DNA from: Stenopsyche tienmushanensis
Lineage: Eukaryota; Arthropoda; Insecta; Trichoptera; Stenopsychidae
Direction of reading: 5' to 3'
Assembly: GCA_008973525.1 (NCBI GenBank)
Contig: WACJ01000472.1
Location: forward strand, 1 to 64,000
DNA length: 64,000 nucleotides
In this document: positions 1 through 12,479 of the stretch, in pieces
How the letters are laid out: every line of letters starts with the position of its first letter
Numbering within the stretch: position 1 is the stretch's first letter
Notes under the pieces: model-generated
What the model was told of the DNA's origin: nothing
The model's input: only the letters and a program-made list of their open reading frames with translations
The model's database searches: none
Program-made: the position numbers and the translations under genes

Positions 1-1334
1 ATATGTACACGATAAAAGTTGGAGAAAATGCTGAGCTCGGTAGTCACTGGAGATTTGTTGATTTTGCAGATTTATTGAGTTCAATCCCCCGTATGTTTTG
101 TCGCAAAACTTTGATCGTTTCAAAGCAATATGTACAAGTTTATCCCAATCGAGTCGTTGGCTTTGAATCGATACCCATGGGAACATTTTTCTGTTTCTCT
201 TCGTATTTAGTTCGCAAGGAAAAAAAGCAATTTATTAATGCACAAATCAAGATGAAACTTTTTAAAATGGACGTAATATATTGTGTAAAAAAAGTTAGAT
301 ATTTTGGCAAATTATCTAAATATTGGCTTTAACATAAATTTATTAAATATTACCGCAAACGAGAAATTTATATTTTATTCAATTCTAGTATTATCTCTTA
401 AATCTAATATTATATTATCTATTAAAAAAACACCCCCAATATATGAACTTAAATCAATCATAAAACAGTATTTGTCGAGAATTGATAGGGGAATGTTAAA
501 AACAGACCATATAAAAGTAAATGGTATAGAATTGAGTAGATTAAAAACGGGACTTAGATCAGTTTTAGTGAATAGGCAACGTTATTCTGCAGCACGACAA
601 CGCTCACTCGTATATCGTTAAATTGACCCACTATAAAAACGAAGTCAAGTTGGGATGTTTAATTACACTCCCCAGTTCACTATTATTTGTTTAAGTCTAT
701 TGATGGAACTAAAATACAAATCATATTGCAAGATTTTTTTGCTCAAAGTTGGAACTATTTTTAAAACTATAGATAAAAGAAAATCACTATGAAAGTGGAT
801 CTAAATGATAACTAAAAATAATAGTTTTAATTTATTAAAAAATATTGATGGTATTTCTTAAATATTTCTGTTATTTACAAATTATTTTTTATATTCGTTT
901 TTGTTCGCTCAATGTTCTCAAAACTGATGTTCTCAAAACAAAAAAAATGTTGTTAAACTCAATGATGGGTTCGAATCCTACAGGTGTAGCTGGCGATCAC
1001 ATTTTTAAAAATATATATGCGCCGTGAAAAAGCATGCATTGTCCCATAAAAGGGATTGCTAAAAATCACCTAAAAAATGTTGTAAATTAAAATTTAAAAA
1101 AAAATTAAAAAAGATTAAAAATCGGCAAGGATGTTTCGCTACATCTAATATATGCGGCTCTCTGGTATCTTGGCAATCCTATTTCTATGATAATTTACAT
1201 GGCTGTTCTCATTTGACAAACTGCCCACCCCTGCCTTAACACATATTTATGGCTATGAAGGTTTTTATTTTAGTACATGGTTCATTGGATCATAAGAGCA
1301 ATGTCAGTTTGTTATATGTTCTTTAACTACGTGT
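1..1334. other. AT-rich non-genic stretch
   Basis: I see no gene here. Two open frames of about 105-110 codons (3-332 and 304-621, both +) have AT-driven composition and no motif I recognise. Nothing around them resembles splice-flanked exons, so I treat them as chance frames. Confidence 0.5.
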
Positions 1335-1610
1335 CTACTCATTTAGGAAGTGTGAAAACGTGTTAAAAAATGAATAACATTTTTTTTGGGAAATCAGTTT
1401 GAGATCGAGATCAAGGTTTCCGTGTCCAACCGGACCGAATTTCGGACCACTGATACAACGAAGGAACGTCTCGCGATCAAACACCATACCCGAAAATGTC
1501 CACAGAACATGGTCTGCGTTCATGAACGGATCTCAGCATGGACACTCCGAAGTCGTTGAAAGCCCAAACCTAACAAAAGAGGCCCTAAATCACCCGTGCC
1601 TTTAATTGTG
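1335..1610 (-). pseudogene. R1/I/Jockey-like LINE, C-terminal fragment
   Basis: The minus strand (about 1523 to 1335) encodes MNADHVLWTFSGMVFDRETF followed by LRCISG. This aligns with MDADHVLETCPGMASDHEAL...IRSVSG in the larger LINE at 41.07-43.11 kb. In R1/I/Jockey-type LINEs a cysteine/histidine segment of this kind (HVL..CP) lies near the C-terminus after the reverse transcriptase. Here the cysteine of the CP pair is lost (FSG). The DNA also matches directly: both copies contain agaacatggtctgcgt on the plus strand. It is a short dead fragment with no flanking reverse transcriptase. It is almost certainly related to the 41 kb element; the exact clade is uncertain. Confidence 0.7.
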
Positions 1611-2250
1611 GTATTGCAACGCATGCTGGGTATTCGCTGGTAACTAATACATTTATAAAGTTATGTATTTATTTCATTAAAATTAATAATACCGTTTCAA
1701 ATTTTAAACGTTTCCTCGTATTCTATATTTTTAAGTTAAAATAACGTCGACCTGCTGGTGATCGTTTTGATAAACTGTGTCGTTCGTTTTATGTTAAGCG
1801 TAAAATCAAACATGTTTTGCCCACGATAATTTCCTCTATTCGGCAAAATTAGGTGATTTTTAGATGTGATTATTATTTTAAGTGAAATTAAAATGTTTTT
1901 ATCTACTCAATTTAGATATTTTTTTATTGAAAATATCACTTTTTATAATTGCATTTTTTTAAGTAATTCAAACGCATTTAAAATTTACCAACCCTATCTT
2001 ATAGCATCCTTAATCATATTATAAATGATCCTTGTGTATGTTGTGGTTTTTCTAAAATTCTTTGTATAAAGAATTTAATTTGATAACATGAAAATAATTT
2101 AGCTAAATTTTCCAAGCTTACACATACCGTCCTAATCTGAGATGTGTGGCTCCATGTTTAATTTAAAAGTATTCACAAAATAAACAATCAGGCACAAATT
2201 TGCCACGTACTCTGAAGCTCAACTTTAAATTTGAAAATCAAACGGGTTGT
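1611..2250. other. AT-rich, nothing recognised
   Basis: No open frame, repeat or RNA-like structure was seen in this stretch. Confidence 0.4.
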
Positions 2251-2720
2251 CTCCTCCCTGTTTGCATAGGGTAAGATCGGTACTGTTGGTACAACGTGGA
2301 CGGCCTACTGCCTACCGGTTTAGGTTAGTAGCGCTAAACGGGGCAATAAATCACGTAGTAGGCAGATAGCATCTCGCCCGCCGGCTTCTATTAGGCCAAC
2401 CACCCCCGTGTATTTTGCTAAGCATCTGGTTAATGCGAAAATTCTTCACACCCCCATGATCCACGCACCACCTTTTAAGTGTACCCCGCGAAAATGAGAC
2501 TTTTCACGCACCGGCATCCCCTTAATCCGTTGCCGATTTATTCCTCGACTCTTCTCCGCTCCACATAATGCGAAGGGGTGGCGACTCAACCTCGCCCTTT
2601 TTACACATTCGAGACTCTTTCGAGCGTCATATATTTGAAATATTCGCATATCGAGTGATTGGAAAACTTTTCCGCGATGGCGTGTCACTGATTTGAAATC
2701 CACTCGAATGTATAATGAGA
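2251..2720. promoter_or_regulatory. GC-richer island, candidate enhancer
   Basis: This patch is clearly richer in G+C than its neighbours and is dense in short distinct words rather than repeats. It includes a Bicoid/Otx-type TTAATCC near 2521 and a small inverted pair CTGCCTAC / GTAGGCAG (about 2308 and 2361). An 85-codon minus frame (2446-2703) crosses it but resembles nothing I know. A regulatory role is inferred from composition only. Confidence 0.25.
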
Positions 2721-3579
2721 TGCGGAAAATTGTTTATGGAAGTTGTAGGAAATAACTCCTATGAACTTATTCGTTTAACATGAAGGCAACAAATCAGTAA
2801 CTTGGTATATTAGGATAGTAGCTACATTTTTTATGATTTTTTTGAAAAATGCAGAGTGTGATTGTGTTAGAACTTCGAAATTTATATATATAATTAGCAT
2901 ACAAACATCATGTAACTGTTACGTACTCCGGGCTTTAGTTTCTCTGGACTTTAGTGCCCCTGGACCTTAAGAAATTACATGGGTTTCAAAGCATAAACAA
3001 GGCATATTTTCTCTTTTTATTCAAAATTCAAAAATAGGAGTTTTTAAAATAGCTTTGGTAGGTTTATATTTTTTATATAATTATTAATTTAAACAGATAT
3101 TTTTTGGAAGACTTAAATGATTCTCTATTAAATATATAAATTTAATAATTATAGTATTTTGTAAAAATATTAAGAGCTCTGAGAGCATTTAAGAGTTCAA
3201 GAAATTTTATTATTAAAATGTTTTTTAATATCAATAAATTTTCGATTTATCCCGTTTTTGTAGCTCAAAATATATCTGGATATAATTTTTCCTTTGAGAC
3301 GTACAACGAGCTTATTGTCGTCGGCGTAATTAATTATATCAATGATATTAAAGGACGAATACCTGAAGATATAATTTAATTTTGATAAAACAAATCCTCC
3401 GGATTTATAGGACTTTTTGGCGATTAATTAAATGTTAAAATAACGTTCCTGATTTTTTTAAACTCAAAGTCTCGCAACGTTTTGATATTAAAAATTTCCG
3501 CAATAAATTAGGGCGGTCTTATTACCTTCAAAAATCAAGGAATGAAATACGTTGTAAAATTTCGGAAAGGACGAACTCC
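2721..3579. other. AT-rich, nothing recognised
   Basis: Long A/T runs with no supported feature. Confidence 0.4.
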
Positions 3580-3790
3580 TCGAGTTCAGACACGGTCGTC
3601 GTCCCATTTTCTGCATTCAGATGGCAGTTATCCAAGAGTCATAGTCTCGGCTATTTGAATTTTAATACTTTCATCTCACAGGGCCGCCTCAAGAATTTAT
3701 CGCACCCGAAGAGCCCCGGGCTTCAGAGACATCTCGACACTTAAACTGCTTTCGGGTGGAGCGTCATGGGTATCGTATTGTATCATTTTT
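3580..3790. promoter_or_regulatory. Small GC-richer island
   Basis: About 200 bp of mixed-composition sequence (with an AGCCCCGGGCTT palindrome near 3713) sits in AT-rich DNA. It has no coding frame and no similarity to the transposons in this window. A cis-regulatory role is only a guess. Confidence 0.2.
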
Positions 3791-4655
3791 TATCATTTCT
3801 AAAAACGTAAGCACCGAATTTTATTTCGAGTTTATGAATATTTCATTCGAAAAACGCCTCTTTACATTTTCACTTAGGTAACTTTTAAGAAGGGTTGCTA
3901 TTTTTCACATTTTACTGCCACATCCGAAACAAACACAAACGCATACTTTATACAGAGCATCGATTGAATATTTTGTAAAATATCACCATTTGGCAATATT
4001 TTGCATCACAAAAGTTATGTCAATTGAAATTAACATTATTTTAAACCAATCTCTATATTTACATGTATCGAAAATCTAGCATAAATAGGCTTATCATATG
4101 TGTTCACAAACTTTATCTTACGCTGTTTACGTTATAAAAGTTTCATATCATTATAGATATGAACAAATCCTTCGACATATTCCCTAAGGTGATCTAAAGG
4201 GTGAATTTTCACAAATAAAATTTGGAAGTCATATGACCTTCAATATCGAGCTTTATATTTGCTCACTGTTGACTTGGCAAAAGAAAATAGAAGATCAACA
4301 GCTGATAGGAGTGTGAGAAGAGCATTCAACGAAGTTGCATAGATGCATAGATGGCACGAATGCAATATATTCGAATGGAATCAAAGTCACCAACTGAGTC
4401 TTACAATTATGAATAGTCTATTGCACATTATAGTCTAAAAAATAAAAATTTGATCATATGAGACTCTTTAATATTTGTTCATGTATTTTGAAATCAATAT
4501 TGTGTGGACTTGCTAGGGGTGGGTCAAAAATAGCAAGTGGAGTGCTTAGGTACCTACTGTTCAGCGTGATAAAGGCAGCATTATAACTTTGGGTTGCTTG
4601 AAGTCTGCTGGTGCTGCTCAAATGTTTGTGTGGATCAAACGATCAAGCAAATAAA
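3791..4655. other. AT-rich, nothing recognised
   Basis: Mixed AT-rich DNA. The part from 4260 to 4660 is slightly richer in G+C and might be an old repeat, but I could not match it to anything. Confidence 0.3.
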
Positions 4656-4685
4656 TGTACTAAAAATAACATTGAAACGTTAGTG

Positions 4686-4805
4686 TTGATGATTTATTTC
4701 TTATTTTATCCAAAATATCTCGATACGTACTTTTTATGAAATAAAAAATGCTTTAAAAAAGACCACATAACTTCGAAATTGCACAAAAAAGTCGCACATA
4801 AAGAA
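4686..4805 (-). repeat. Dispersed repeat, copy 1
   Basis: The reverse complement of this stretch matches 38296-38390. Both carry, in order, a 'tttc(g/a)aagttatg(t/c)ggt' block, a T run, 'cattttttatttcataaa' and 'atcgagatattttggataaaa'. A third partial copy of the first block lies at 38605. The repeat is about 100 bp, AT-rich and without a coding frame. Its class is unknown; the internal part of a MITE or an LTR fragment are both possible. Confidence 0.55.
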
Positions 4806-5856
4806 GTTTGAGTGCACACTTATTTTGTAAAAATAAGGTAAATGGATGTCTATCAAAGAACAATTTTTTAAGGTATTATAATGCCAAGAGTTTACTATCG
4901 CCTTAAGTTTTTCCATTTGTTGGTTCATTTAACCGGTTTTCAATTAAGCGTATGCAGGCTTTGGAATATTTATAAAGGGCTTTCAAAAAATGATTCAAAT
5001 TTGACCGCACACATCACAAACACGATTTTCAATGGAAATTTCATCCCAGAGAGAATTATAAACGAAAACGAGTTTGCATCAATTCGATTGCTGGATAATT
5101 GCGACCCGACCTATATCTCATGAAAACAATTTGTTCCCAACGCTATGTAGTAACCCAAATGAGGCACATGTATGAGTTAAGTAAAAAAAATATGTTCGTT
5201 ATCAATTGACTGATTGAAATTTGTCATTTACACTTAAAGGACTAACAGCATTTATTAGAATCAAAAAGCAAGATTGATTTAATTAATGATTATCTTAATG
5301 GACTCAAGAGTGATTTCAGGTCATGTATGAATAAAATAATACTGAGAATGAAGAATTATCAGAGAAGCCGTAAATCCTTACTTATAAATAAGAAAGTCTA
5401 CTTGTGTTAAAAAGTAAAGCAAATAGTGTCCCATCTGGCATTTGTTAAAATTCAGTTCTTTTACAAAAAAAAATAGTTTTTCATAATAAAGATATTTTCA
5501 TAGAAATAAAAAATCATAGAAAAAAGCTATCAAGATATCAAATCATAAAGATCCATCATTTTTCCATCTTGTTAGTTTCAGAAAGCCACTGTTATAAACT
5601 ACAGTACCTAAAAACTAACATAGAAAATCAATATAGTTCCCAAAAGGAATATGCTACCATAGAATAGACACTTTCAAAATTTCAATCTATAAGATTATTT
5701 TTCTGGGTGTCAAAATGGGCATTTAATAAAATATAAGTTTTGGCTCACTTTTTAAAGTCAGAAAACTAATGCCCTTGGACTTCTGCTTAATATTTTAATC
5801 ATCTGTTAAAACGACTAGGATGAATCGATTACGATGTATATACAATATTATATATA
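4806..5856. other. AT-rich, nothing recognised
   Basis: An 80-codon frame at 4881-5123 (+) shows no motif. No other feature was seen. Confidence 0.35.
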
Positions 5857-6868
5857 CACGAGGAATATCCCGAAAATAAGTATACTGTGACAATTACAGG
5901 TTGTGGTTTATGATATTTTGAGGGTTGACAATATTGGTAGGTATAAAAAAGTATCTTCCGACAAAATGAGCATCACAGGATTGCGATAGTATGTAAACTT
6001 TCGTTATAGTGTCCAATTGGGTGAAAGATGTCGACAAGAAATTTTCGCGAATCAAAACGATTTACGGTGAAGATGTTCATAGCAGAACGAGTGTGTTTTA
6101 AGTGGTGCTGGGAGTTTAGTAGAGGCAGGCAACAAATGTTCATGACGAACAGAAGAGAAGAAGACCATTCATTTTGACTGATGAGTTTGTGCAAAAATAG
6201 AGGAAACTGTTCGCGAAGAACGCCAATTGACAGTGGAAGAAATTTTTGCGATGCTTCCACAATTTCCCAAAATAGCTGACATAGCAGAACAAGAAAAATC
6301 GGTTCAATAGCGTCTGTGAGTTTTTGATCAAAAGGCATCATTTTGGTCAAATTTCTACCTCAGAGAGAGACTATCAATGCAAAACGATATTATGAGACCT
6401 TATTAAAACTCAAAAGAAGCATTCAAAACAAAATTAGGGGTATGCTGACGAGAGGAGTGTGTTGATGCACGAAAACGCCCGTCTTCACATAGTCTAAGTC
6501 ACCAAGGCGCTTTTGGACTCATTTGGTTGGGATGTTTTGAATTACCCACCGTATCCCTCTGACTTGGCACCTTCAGATTATCATATTTTCCTCTCCTTGA
6601 AAGAACGCATGGGTGGAATTAATTTTCAACCGATGAGCAGATGCAAAAAGAGGTTCTGAAGTGGGGGAAGGAGCTGGCGGGAGAGTTCTTCGAGGAGGGC
6701 ATACGAAAGCTTGTGCCACGGCTCATCAGATGGATTGAAAGGGATGGCGAATATGTTAAAAAATAGTGAACATATTTATCAACAATATCTTGTATTTTCT
6801 TTTCAAATACACTTTTTCTAAAAATATATAAAAAAAAGAGTACACATGCTTTCAGGATATTTCTCGTA
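5857..6868 (+). mobile_element. mariner-family transposon, both ends present, internally deleted
   Basis: This is a TA-flanked DNA transposon of about 1012 bp. The left end (from 5857, cacgaggaatatcccgaaaa) and the reverse complement of the right end (ending 6868, tacgagaaatatcctgaaag) match at about 24 of 30 positions, so they form terminal inverted repeats. TA dinucleotides sit at 5855-5856 and 6869-6870, the usual mariner target duplication. Intact relatives are near 1.3 kb. The shortfall lies in the middle of the transposase, where the GDE(T/K)W catalytic block is missing. A second, 5'-truncated copy of the same family lies at 54150-54622. Confidence 0.85.
6020..6770 (+). pseudogene. mariner transposase, dead
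   Basis: The plus strand carries transposase pieces in their normal order but in different frames. First is an N-terminal segment related to VREERQLTVEEIFAMLPQ (about 6207-6260), the linker after the DNA-binding domains. Next is the block before the second catalytic Asp (RRYYETL-like, 6385-6410). Then come HENARLH (6465 region, for the family's HDNARPH) and FGWDVLNYPPYPSDLAPSDY (about 6518-6580). The last is a C-terminal stretch like GEFFEEGIRKLVPR (about 6680-6725). The catalytic Asp of HDN is changed to Glu. The first catalytic block is deleted, and several stops and frameshifts occur, so no active enzyme can be made. Confidence 0.85.
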
Positions 6869-8564
6869 TAACAAAAATCCATCAAGAATTCGAACTTGAT
6901 CAGATTCTAGTCATCTTCATACAAAATAATAAAAATACAATTAACATTTAACACTGCGTAATTTTACGATTGCCTTTAAATTTCCTCTTATTTGCGTAAA
7001 AAAATGCATATGAAAATATTTTTTTCTTTGGAAAATAATGTACTACTATGCAGATTCATCTTATAACCAATGTATGTAACTAATGTACATGATGCAATTA
7101 TAGAATGTCGTAGCGATCTCCAATATTGTCTATCATTAAAGCTTCTTAACTAAATTTCCAGATGTAATATTAAACAATTGTCTAAAAATCTAGTTGAAGT
7201 GTTTGACAAAAGGTTGACGTCCCGAGTAAATGAAATAGCGTCGTTTAAGATAGACGATCTAAAGGGTAAGTGTAATTAAATATTAGATAATTTAAAAATA
7301 AACTGTCGATTAAATTTGAAGAACACGCAAAGAGTTGTTCTTGGAATTGAGAACTTTGTTTAATATGAGATCATCTTTGACATTCCGATGAAATGCTATA
7401 CGCTTCGCAAATGCTTGATAAATTTATAGCAAAAGACTTTCGTTCAACTTTACAAAGGATATATAGTAGACGTAACTACAAAAAACTGGCACATATTTCA
7501 AATTGGCATTCTTAGGAACGTACACTTTTAGACAATATCAAAATCACGAGTGTCGTAATTTAAATATTTTTGCTTTGATGTGGATTCTGAATATTACAAA
7601 ATTGCGATATGTTGAAATACTTCTGCAGACAGAAAATATATAATATTATGAAGTTGATAAAACAATGAGTCGATAAAATTTTCCGAAAAGAAAATTGATT
7701 ACTGTGATATTTTCCAATGTATATATTTAAGAGTAAATTTCACATTAAAATGCAACCATTTTAAAAAATGTGAAAGCATGCTTGCATTTCAACTATAAAT
7801 AAATTTAATTAAGGACTTCAAATCGAAGAAAATTTTCTCCATTCAATTTTTGGAGTATTTTTTCTACCACAAAATATAGATTAATTAATTTCAAATTTCC
7901 CGAATGACTTTTTTTGTACAATATTTCGATATTTTTTATTGTTGATAAAAGCAACATTTGGATAATAAAATTAATATTACAATATCCTCTAGCCTCATTC
8001 TCTGATTTTATCATTAATATTGCATAATCAATTTACTATCTTGCTTTATCAATGAATGGACTTGATTTAATCTGGGTTTTGGGGTAAGTTTTCTTATCCG
8101 TCATTAACGTCTTCGCGAGGGAAATGACACGAAAATGCTCTAACTATCTATCTATCGGACGTTAATTTTATCGTTAAGTATGAAAATATTCATAAAAATA
8201 TTTTCTCTGTAAGGACATGAATAGATAGAAATAAATTTGCTTCAATTTCAGCAATGCATTATTGATAGTTTCTTAAATCTGTGCACTTTTGTTCTTTGAC
8301 TGATTTGTTTTTAAAAATATTAAGGTTGTTCCGATTTATGTTATTCTAAGCATAGAACAAGTAGAAGTAGTAGTAATTGCTTCAGATCGTACGTACACCA
8401 AGTCTTTTTACATACTTATAATAAGCTAAAAACTAGTTCAAATTTGTTTGATTTTGGGATTGTAGTAATTAATACATTGAGATAAAAAAAACAAAGATAA
8501 GTTTTATATGCGATTCTTAGAAATTGAATTGAAGATAATATGAAACATGCCTAAATCCATCTCC
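6869..8564. other. AT-rich, nothing recognised
   Basis: Over 1.6 kb of AT-rich DNA without a supported feature. The 69-codon minus frame at 7805-8014 looks random. Confidence 0.4.
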
Positions 8565-9070
8565 GGGGATTAGTATTGGAGAAACGATTTGTGCTTATCC
8601 TGCCTAAAGGATTAAGAATCGTATTCCTCACATTCTAGATACCGATACTCTCAAGGCAATAAAGCGTTTTATTCGCGTTTTTAATACCAAACATAAATAA
8701 AGCGGGTTTGATTAGTCGTGGGGGAACTCTGATCCATAAGCAAACAGCAAATCAGTGATGTTGTTTATAAACCATTCGGCTGTTCGGATCGGACTTTTAT
8801 CCATGACGGGATAAAGAAGCGTAATGACCCTCCTTCCGTAGTCGGCTTATTTTTATTTATTGGTGCTATTTAGTGGCATTAGTGATGTATTGATTGTGGA
8901 CGGCGTTTTATCCGCCCCGGGCCAGACAGGAGTCGCTCTTATTTACGGGGCGGCTCATCTGGGTGCTGCCAGGCCCATCTTTAAAACGACCGATTAAATT
9001 TTATTGGCGAATTTATTCTATCGCGACACTGTATCGACGAAGAATTTATGGCCGATTCTCGCCGAGATAA
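8565..9070. promoter_or_regulatory. GC-richer island, candidate enhancer
   Basis: About 500 bp of non-repetitive, GC-richer DNA with no coding frame. It contains one TTTATGGCC word at 9045-9053, which recurs at 28661, 61327 and 61451. The core TTTATGGC resembles posterior Hox (Abd-B type) sites. The regulatory role is inferred. Confidence 0.3.
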
Positions 9071-9604
9071 TGGTCGTTAGCTGAGCTTACATTGACGATT
9101 AAAATCTGAATATTGTTTTAGAAATACGACCCTTTCGTGGGAAATCGAAACGACTTTCGTTGAAACGGTCTTTATGGACTATTTAATTGCCGTTCTTTGA
9201 TCTGTGATGAAGTTTAATTACTAATTGTTTATTTGATACACATTGAGATGGGCTGATTGTATTTTGAGATATATGATCCCTAAAGGTCGAAAGAATTCAT
9301 TTATGAACAATTTCAGATAATGTTAATTCGGTTTTCATATTATAAAGTTTATTCTGACCTGAAAACCGATCATTTTAAATCGCGTTTCAAATAAGGAAGA
9401 TTCCCTGCTGCATTCTAAATTAGAAAAGAGAATTATCAACTAATCTTGTTTTCTTATTATCGACACATCAGGAGCATATTCCTCATATCGATGAAATAAA
9501 TAAAGAATTTGGATTTCCCATGAATTATCGTTAATCGCATTAGATTTAAGAATGAAAATTTATATTATTTTTTTTGTACAAGAATAACACTTAAGGTCAT
9601 ATTA

Positions 9605-9640
9605 TTAGGATGTCCCATAAGTTTCTTTCACAAATGAACA
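9605..9640 (+). repeat. Solo mariner terminal inverted repeat
   Basis: ttaggatgtcccataagttt directly follows a TA (9603-9604) and matches ttagggtgtttcataagttt at 25585, the end of another mariner relic. Ends of the form TTAGG(T/G)TGTCCCATAAGTTTCTTTC are, from memory, typical of one mariner group. I find no transposase or second end next to it, so this is an eroded end or a deletion derivative. Confidence 0.6.
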
Positions 9641-10329
9641 CAGATCTAATCATAACCATGATTGAAGGGAAACCCGTGATATACTGATCGCAAAATAGCT
9701 CTAATCTGACTAAATATCAATGCCAGCCACCGATGACCGCCATGGCGTGTTACGCATTAATCTCTATAAATAAATTGATTTATTTCACAACTCAATTGTG
9801 AAAAATTAAAATAAAAGAAGAATTGTATGAATAAATATAGTATAACCCAATTTCATTTTCCCCCAATTGAAATTGTCTCATTTTTCGAATCACTTTTTTG
9901 TATTAATGCTGAAAAGTTCCGAAGGAATATGAAAAATGAGTGTCGCGCTATTGTTCCATATCTATTGATGCAACCGAAATGAATTCAAAAACCACGCGTT
10001 TCATGACAGGCAAACAATTGCTTGTTCAGAGATAAAAATACCATGACGAATGAAATGTTCAATCGACAAAAGTTCATCAAACCAATATCGTTCTTTTTTG
10101 TATACCGAAATGAGAAAAAAATGTGCCCAAATAGAACTGCAAGGGTCGAATCCGAATGAAAATTTATCAGTGCACATTAAGGCAAAATATGAGCGCAAAT
10201 TCCCGAGACGTCCCCATTTGGAGCATTGGAATTCCCCGTGAGCAAAATCTGAGCGCGTTCGTGAATCATTCGAGGGGATCTTGACAAAATAAAGTGCCTC
10301 GTAATTGGACATAACATCGTTACTATTGC
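9641..10329. other. Non-genic, mildly GC-richer toward the end
   Basis: Overlapping frames on both strands at 10001-10312 (103 codons minus, 63 plus) carry no recognisable domain. I do not call a gene here. Confidence 0.3.
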
Positions 10330-10560
10330 GTCAAATTACGTCGCGATGTTAAGTTGTGGATGGTTTTTCCCGAGCCCACGGTATCATTTATGAAGAAAAT
10401 GGGAGGGAAACCGCGGTGCTGCACCATAGCCGGTGGTAATATTAAATCCGTTCACGTGAGGAAAACACGAAGGTTCTGTCTACCCAGTTCCTGCATATTA
10501 AACGTGTTTAGTTTAAATGTAATTAAGCCGGGAGAGGCAGGATCCGAATGTTCCTAGAAG
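10330..10560. promoter_or_regulatory. Small GC-richer island
   Basis: Mixed-composition, apparently unique DNA. It has a 67-codon plus frame of no known similarity. The stretch might be a conserved non-coding element; composition is the only evidence. Confidence 0.2.
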
Positions 10561-12479
10561 TGTACACTGAATTAAACACAACTTTTGCGCCACAACTACG
10601 GAAATATTATACATCCTAACCCTGCAGTGCACACCAGCGATGTGCATAACTTCTCTAAATTTATAGGATTCCATTAACAGCTCAAGAAGGCTTCATCTAA
10701 CTACATGTACTTGCACATTTGAAATTTAGCCTGCATATCGTTTGACTGAGAGCTTATTGAAGCCAGGAAAACATAAAGAACCCTTATTAAACACAAGGTT
10801 TAATACATCATTAGGTCATCAAAAACCCTTAGAAATATTTCTTAATATGTTGTATCTGATTTAAAAAATATAAAATACGTTATAAGCATTTACATCACTT
10901 AACGTACTAGTTTTTAATAAATGCTTTTAGATAAAGGCTATAAAACAAGACAAATGTGCTAAAGCTAAATTCAAAGCGTATTGTGTGCTATATATACCCC
11001 AGTATTCTAGACAACTAGATAACTACAGCTATTAAAATTATATATAATCTGGGTATTGTAAAAATGTTTTAATAATCTAATAAATTCAATGCAACAATTG
11101 CAGCTCGAAGATTTTTTTTTTCATTACTAAAGTGTAAATGTAAGGGCCTCCCTTTTAAGCTACACCCTTACGCCAACTTTCACATCATATATGCTACCCT
11201 CGCACTTCTCACGAGGGCTCGAGGGATGAACAGCGAAGATTCATTGAATATCTATCATTAAGTATTCTAGAAATGTTTATAACGCCATTTTTTATATTTA
11301 ATTAATCCTCAAATAATAATCTATAAGTCTTCAACGACTTCACAAGATGATTTAAAATTGAACAGGACCATAGCAAAGGCATTGGTTGGATTCAAACCAT
11401 ATTTCAAGAAGAGTAATCGATTACCCTTTATTACATAAATACACTGCTTATCTACGATAAAGTTACTTCAGCGAATTTTTTAGATTGTTTTACAAATTAC
11501 AGTAAAAAAACTGCATTTGAATTAATAGTGAAGTGAAATTAATTAATAAAAGCAACTATATTTTTCTATAGTGCAAACATTATTTTTTGGTATTAAATTG
11601 GTCGTTTTGGGGTTGGCTCTCTCGTTATAATACTTTCGTTATGCGGAAGCTCCCTCGCCAAGGAAATGTTTTTGTAAATGGATATCTGGTTAGTGAGTTT
11701 TTGCGATACGTGTTGGACCCTAATCCTTAGGACCTAGTGCCATTTGTTTTGTTTATCTTAATACATTGAACTAACGAAGCACTGAATAGACCGGGTCACG
11801 TAGACGAGTGTGCCTTGGAATCCCGTTAAAAATTTTGATGGATGCATTTTAATGGATGCACTTTTATTTTTAATAAGAAATCATTTCAAAAAATAATTAA
11901 AGTAATTTTTAGATTGGACATCCAGGTAAAGCGATTTAAAGGCTGGATTAATCGAATGACATTGATAGACAGGAACACTGCACCTATGCCAATGGTCCTA
12001 TCCATTGATTCCTATATATTAGAAAACATTATTTTTTTTATTTGGATGAATGATGAATGAATCATAGTTTTATTTTGAATAAATATTCAATCCCTCGGGA
12101 TGTAATTTGATGGAGCATTTGTGAAGAAATCTTACATAAATTTAAATAATTCACATTTTATATCCTTCAAGCGTACATTAAATTTTATGTCGGCCCTTTA
12201 ACGACCTAAATATTATTCAGACATTCCCCAAGTTACTGAAGCATTATGCCGGTGAGATTTCTTTTCACGGCAAATCAATGAAAAAAAACCTGACAAACAT
12301 AATAAAAAATTACGCGCTCTAAGCATACATATTCAATGTGCGGCATAAATTTGAACACTTGTTAAGGCTCCGTATTTCCCACAGGATCGGGCTCCCACCC
12401 TCCTTCCATTTTAGCTCCCTAGAAAATAAAAATCTAATAACATCATAAAGGTTTAGGGTGTTTCCCCTTTTTCTATCGA
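10561..12479. other. AT-rich, nothing recognised
   Basis: Nearly 2 kb of AT-rich DNA. A 72-codon frame at 11842-12060 (+) has no motif. No transposon end was found. Confidence 0.4.

Noticed and set aside
3..621. Two overlapping plus-strand open frames of about 105-110 codons at the window start
   Set aside because: AT-driven composition, no motif, no neighbouring exon-like frames. Frames of this length occur by chance in 64 kb.
940..1000. tRNA-like word gggttcgaatcc
   Set aside because: Only the B-box is present. The T-stem has a mismatch, no A-box lies about 40-50 bases upstream and no acceptor stem forms.
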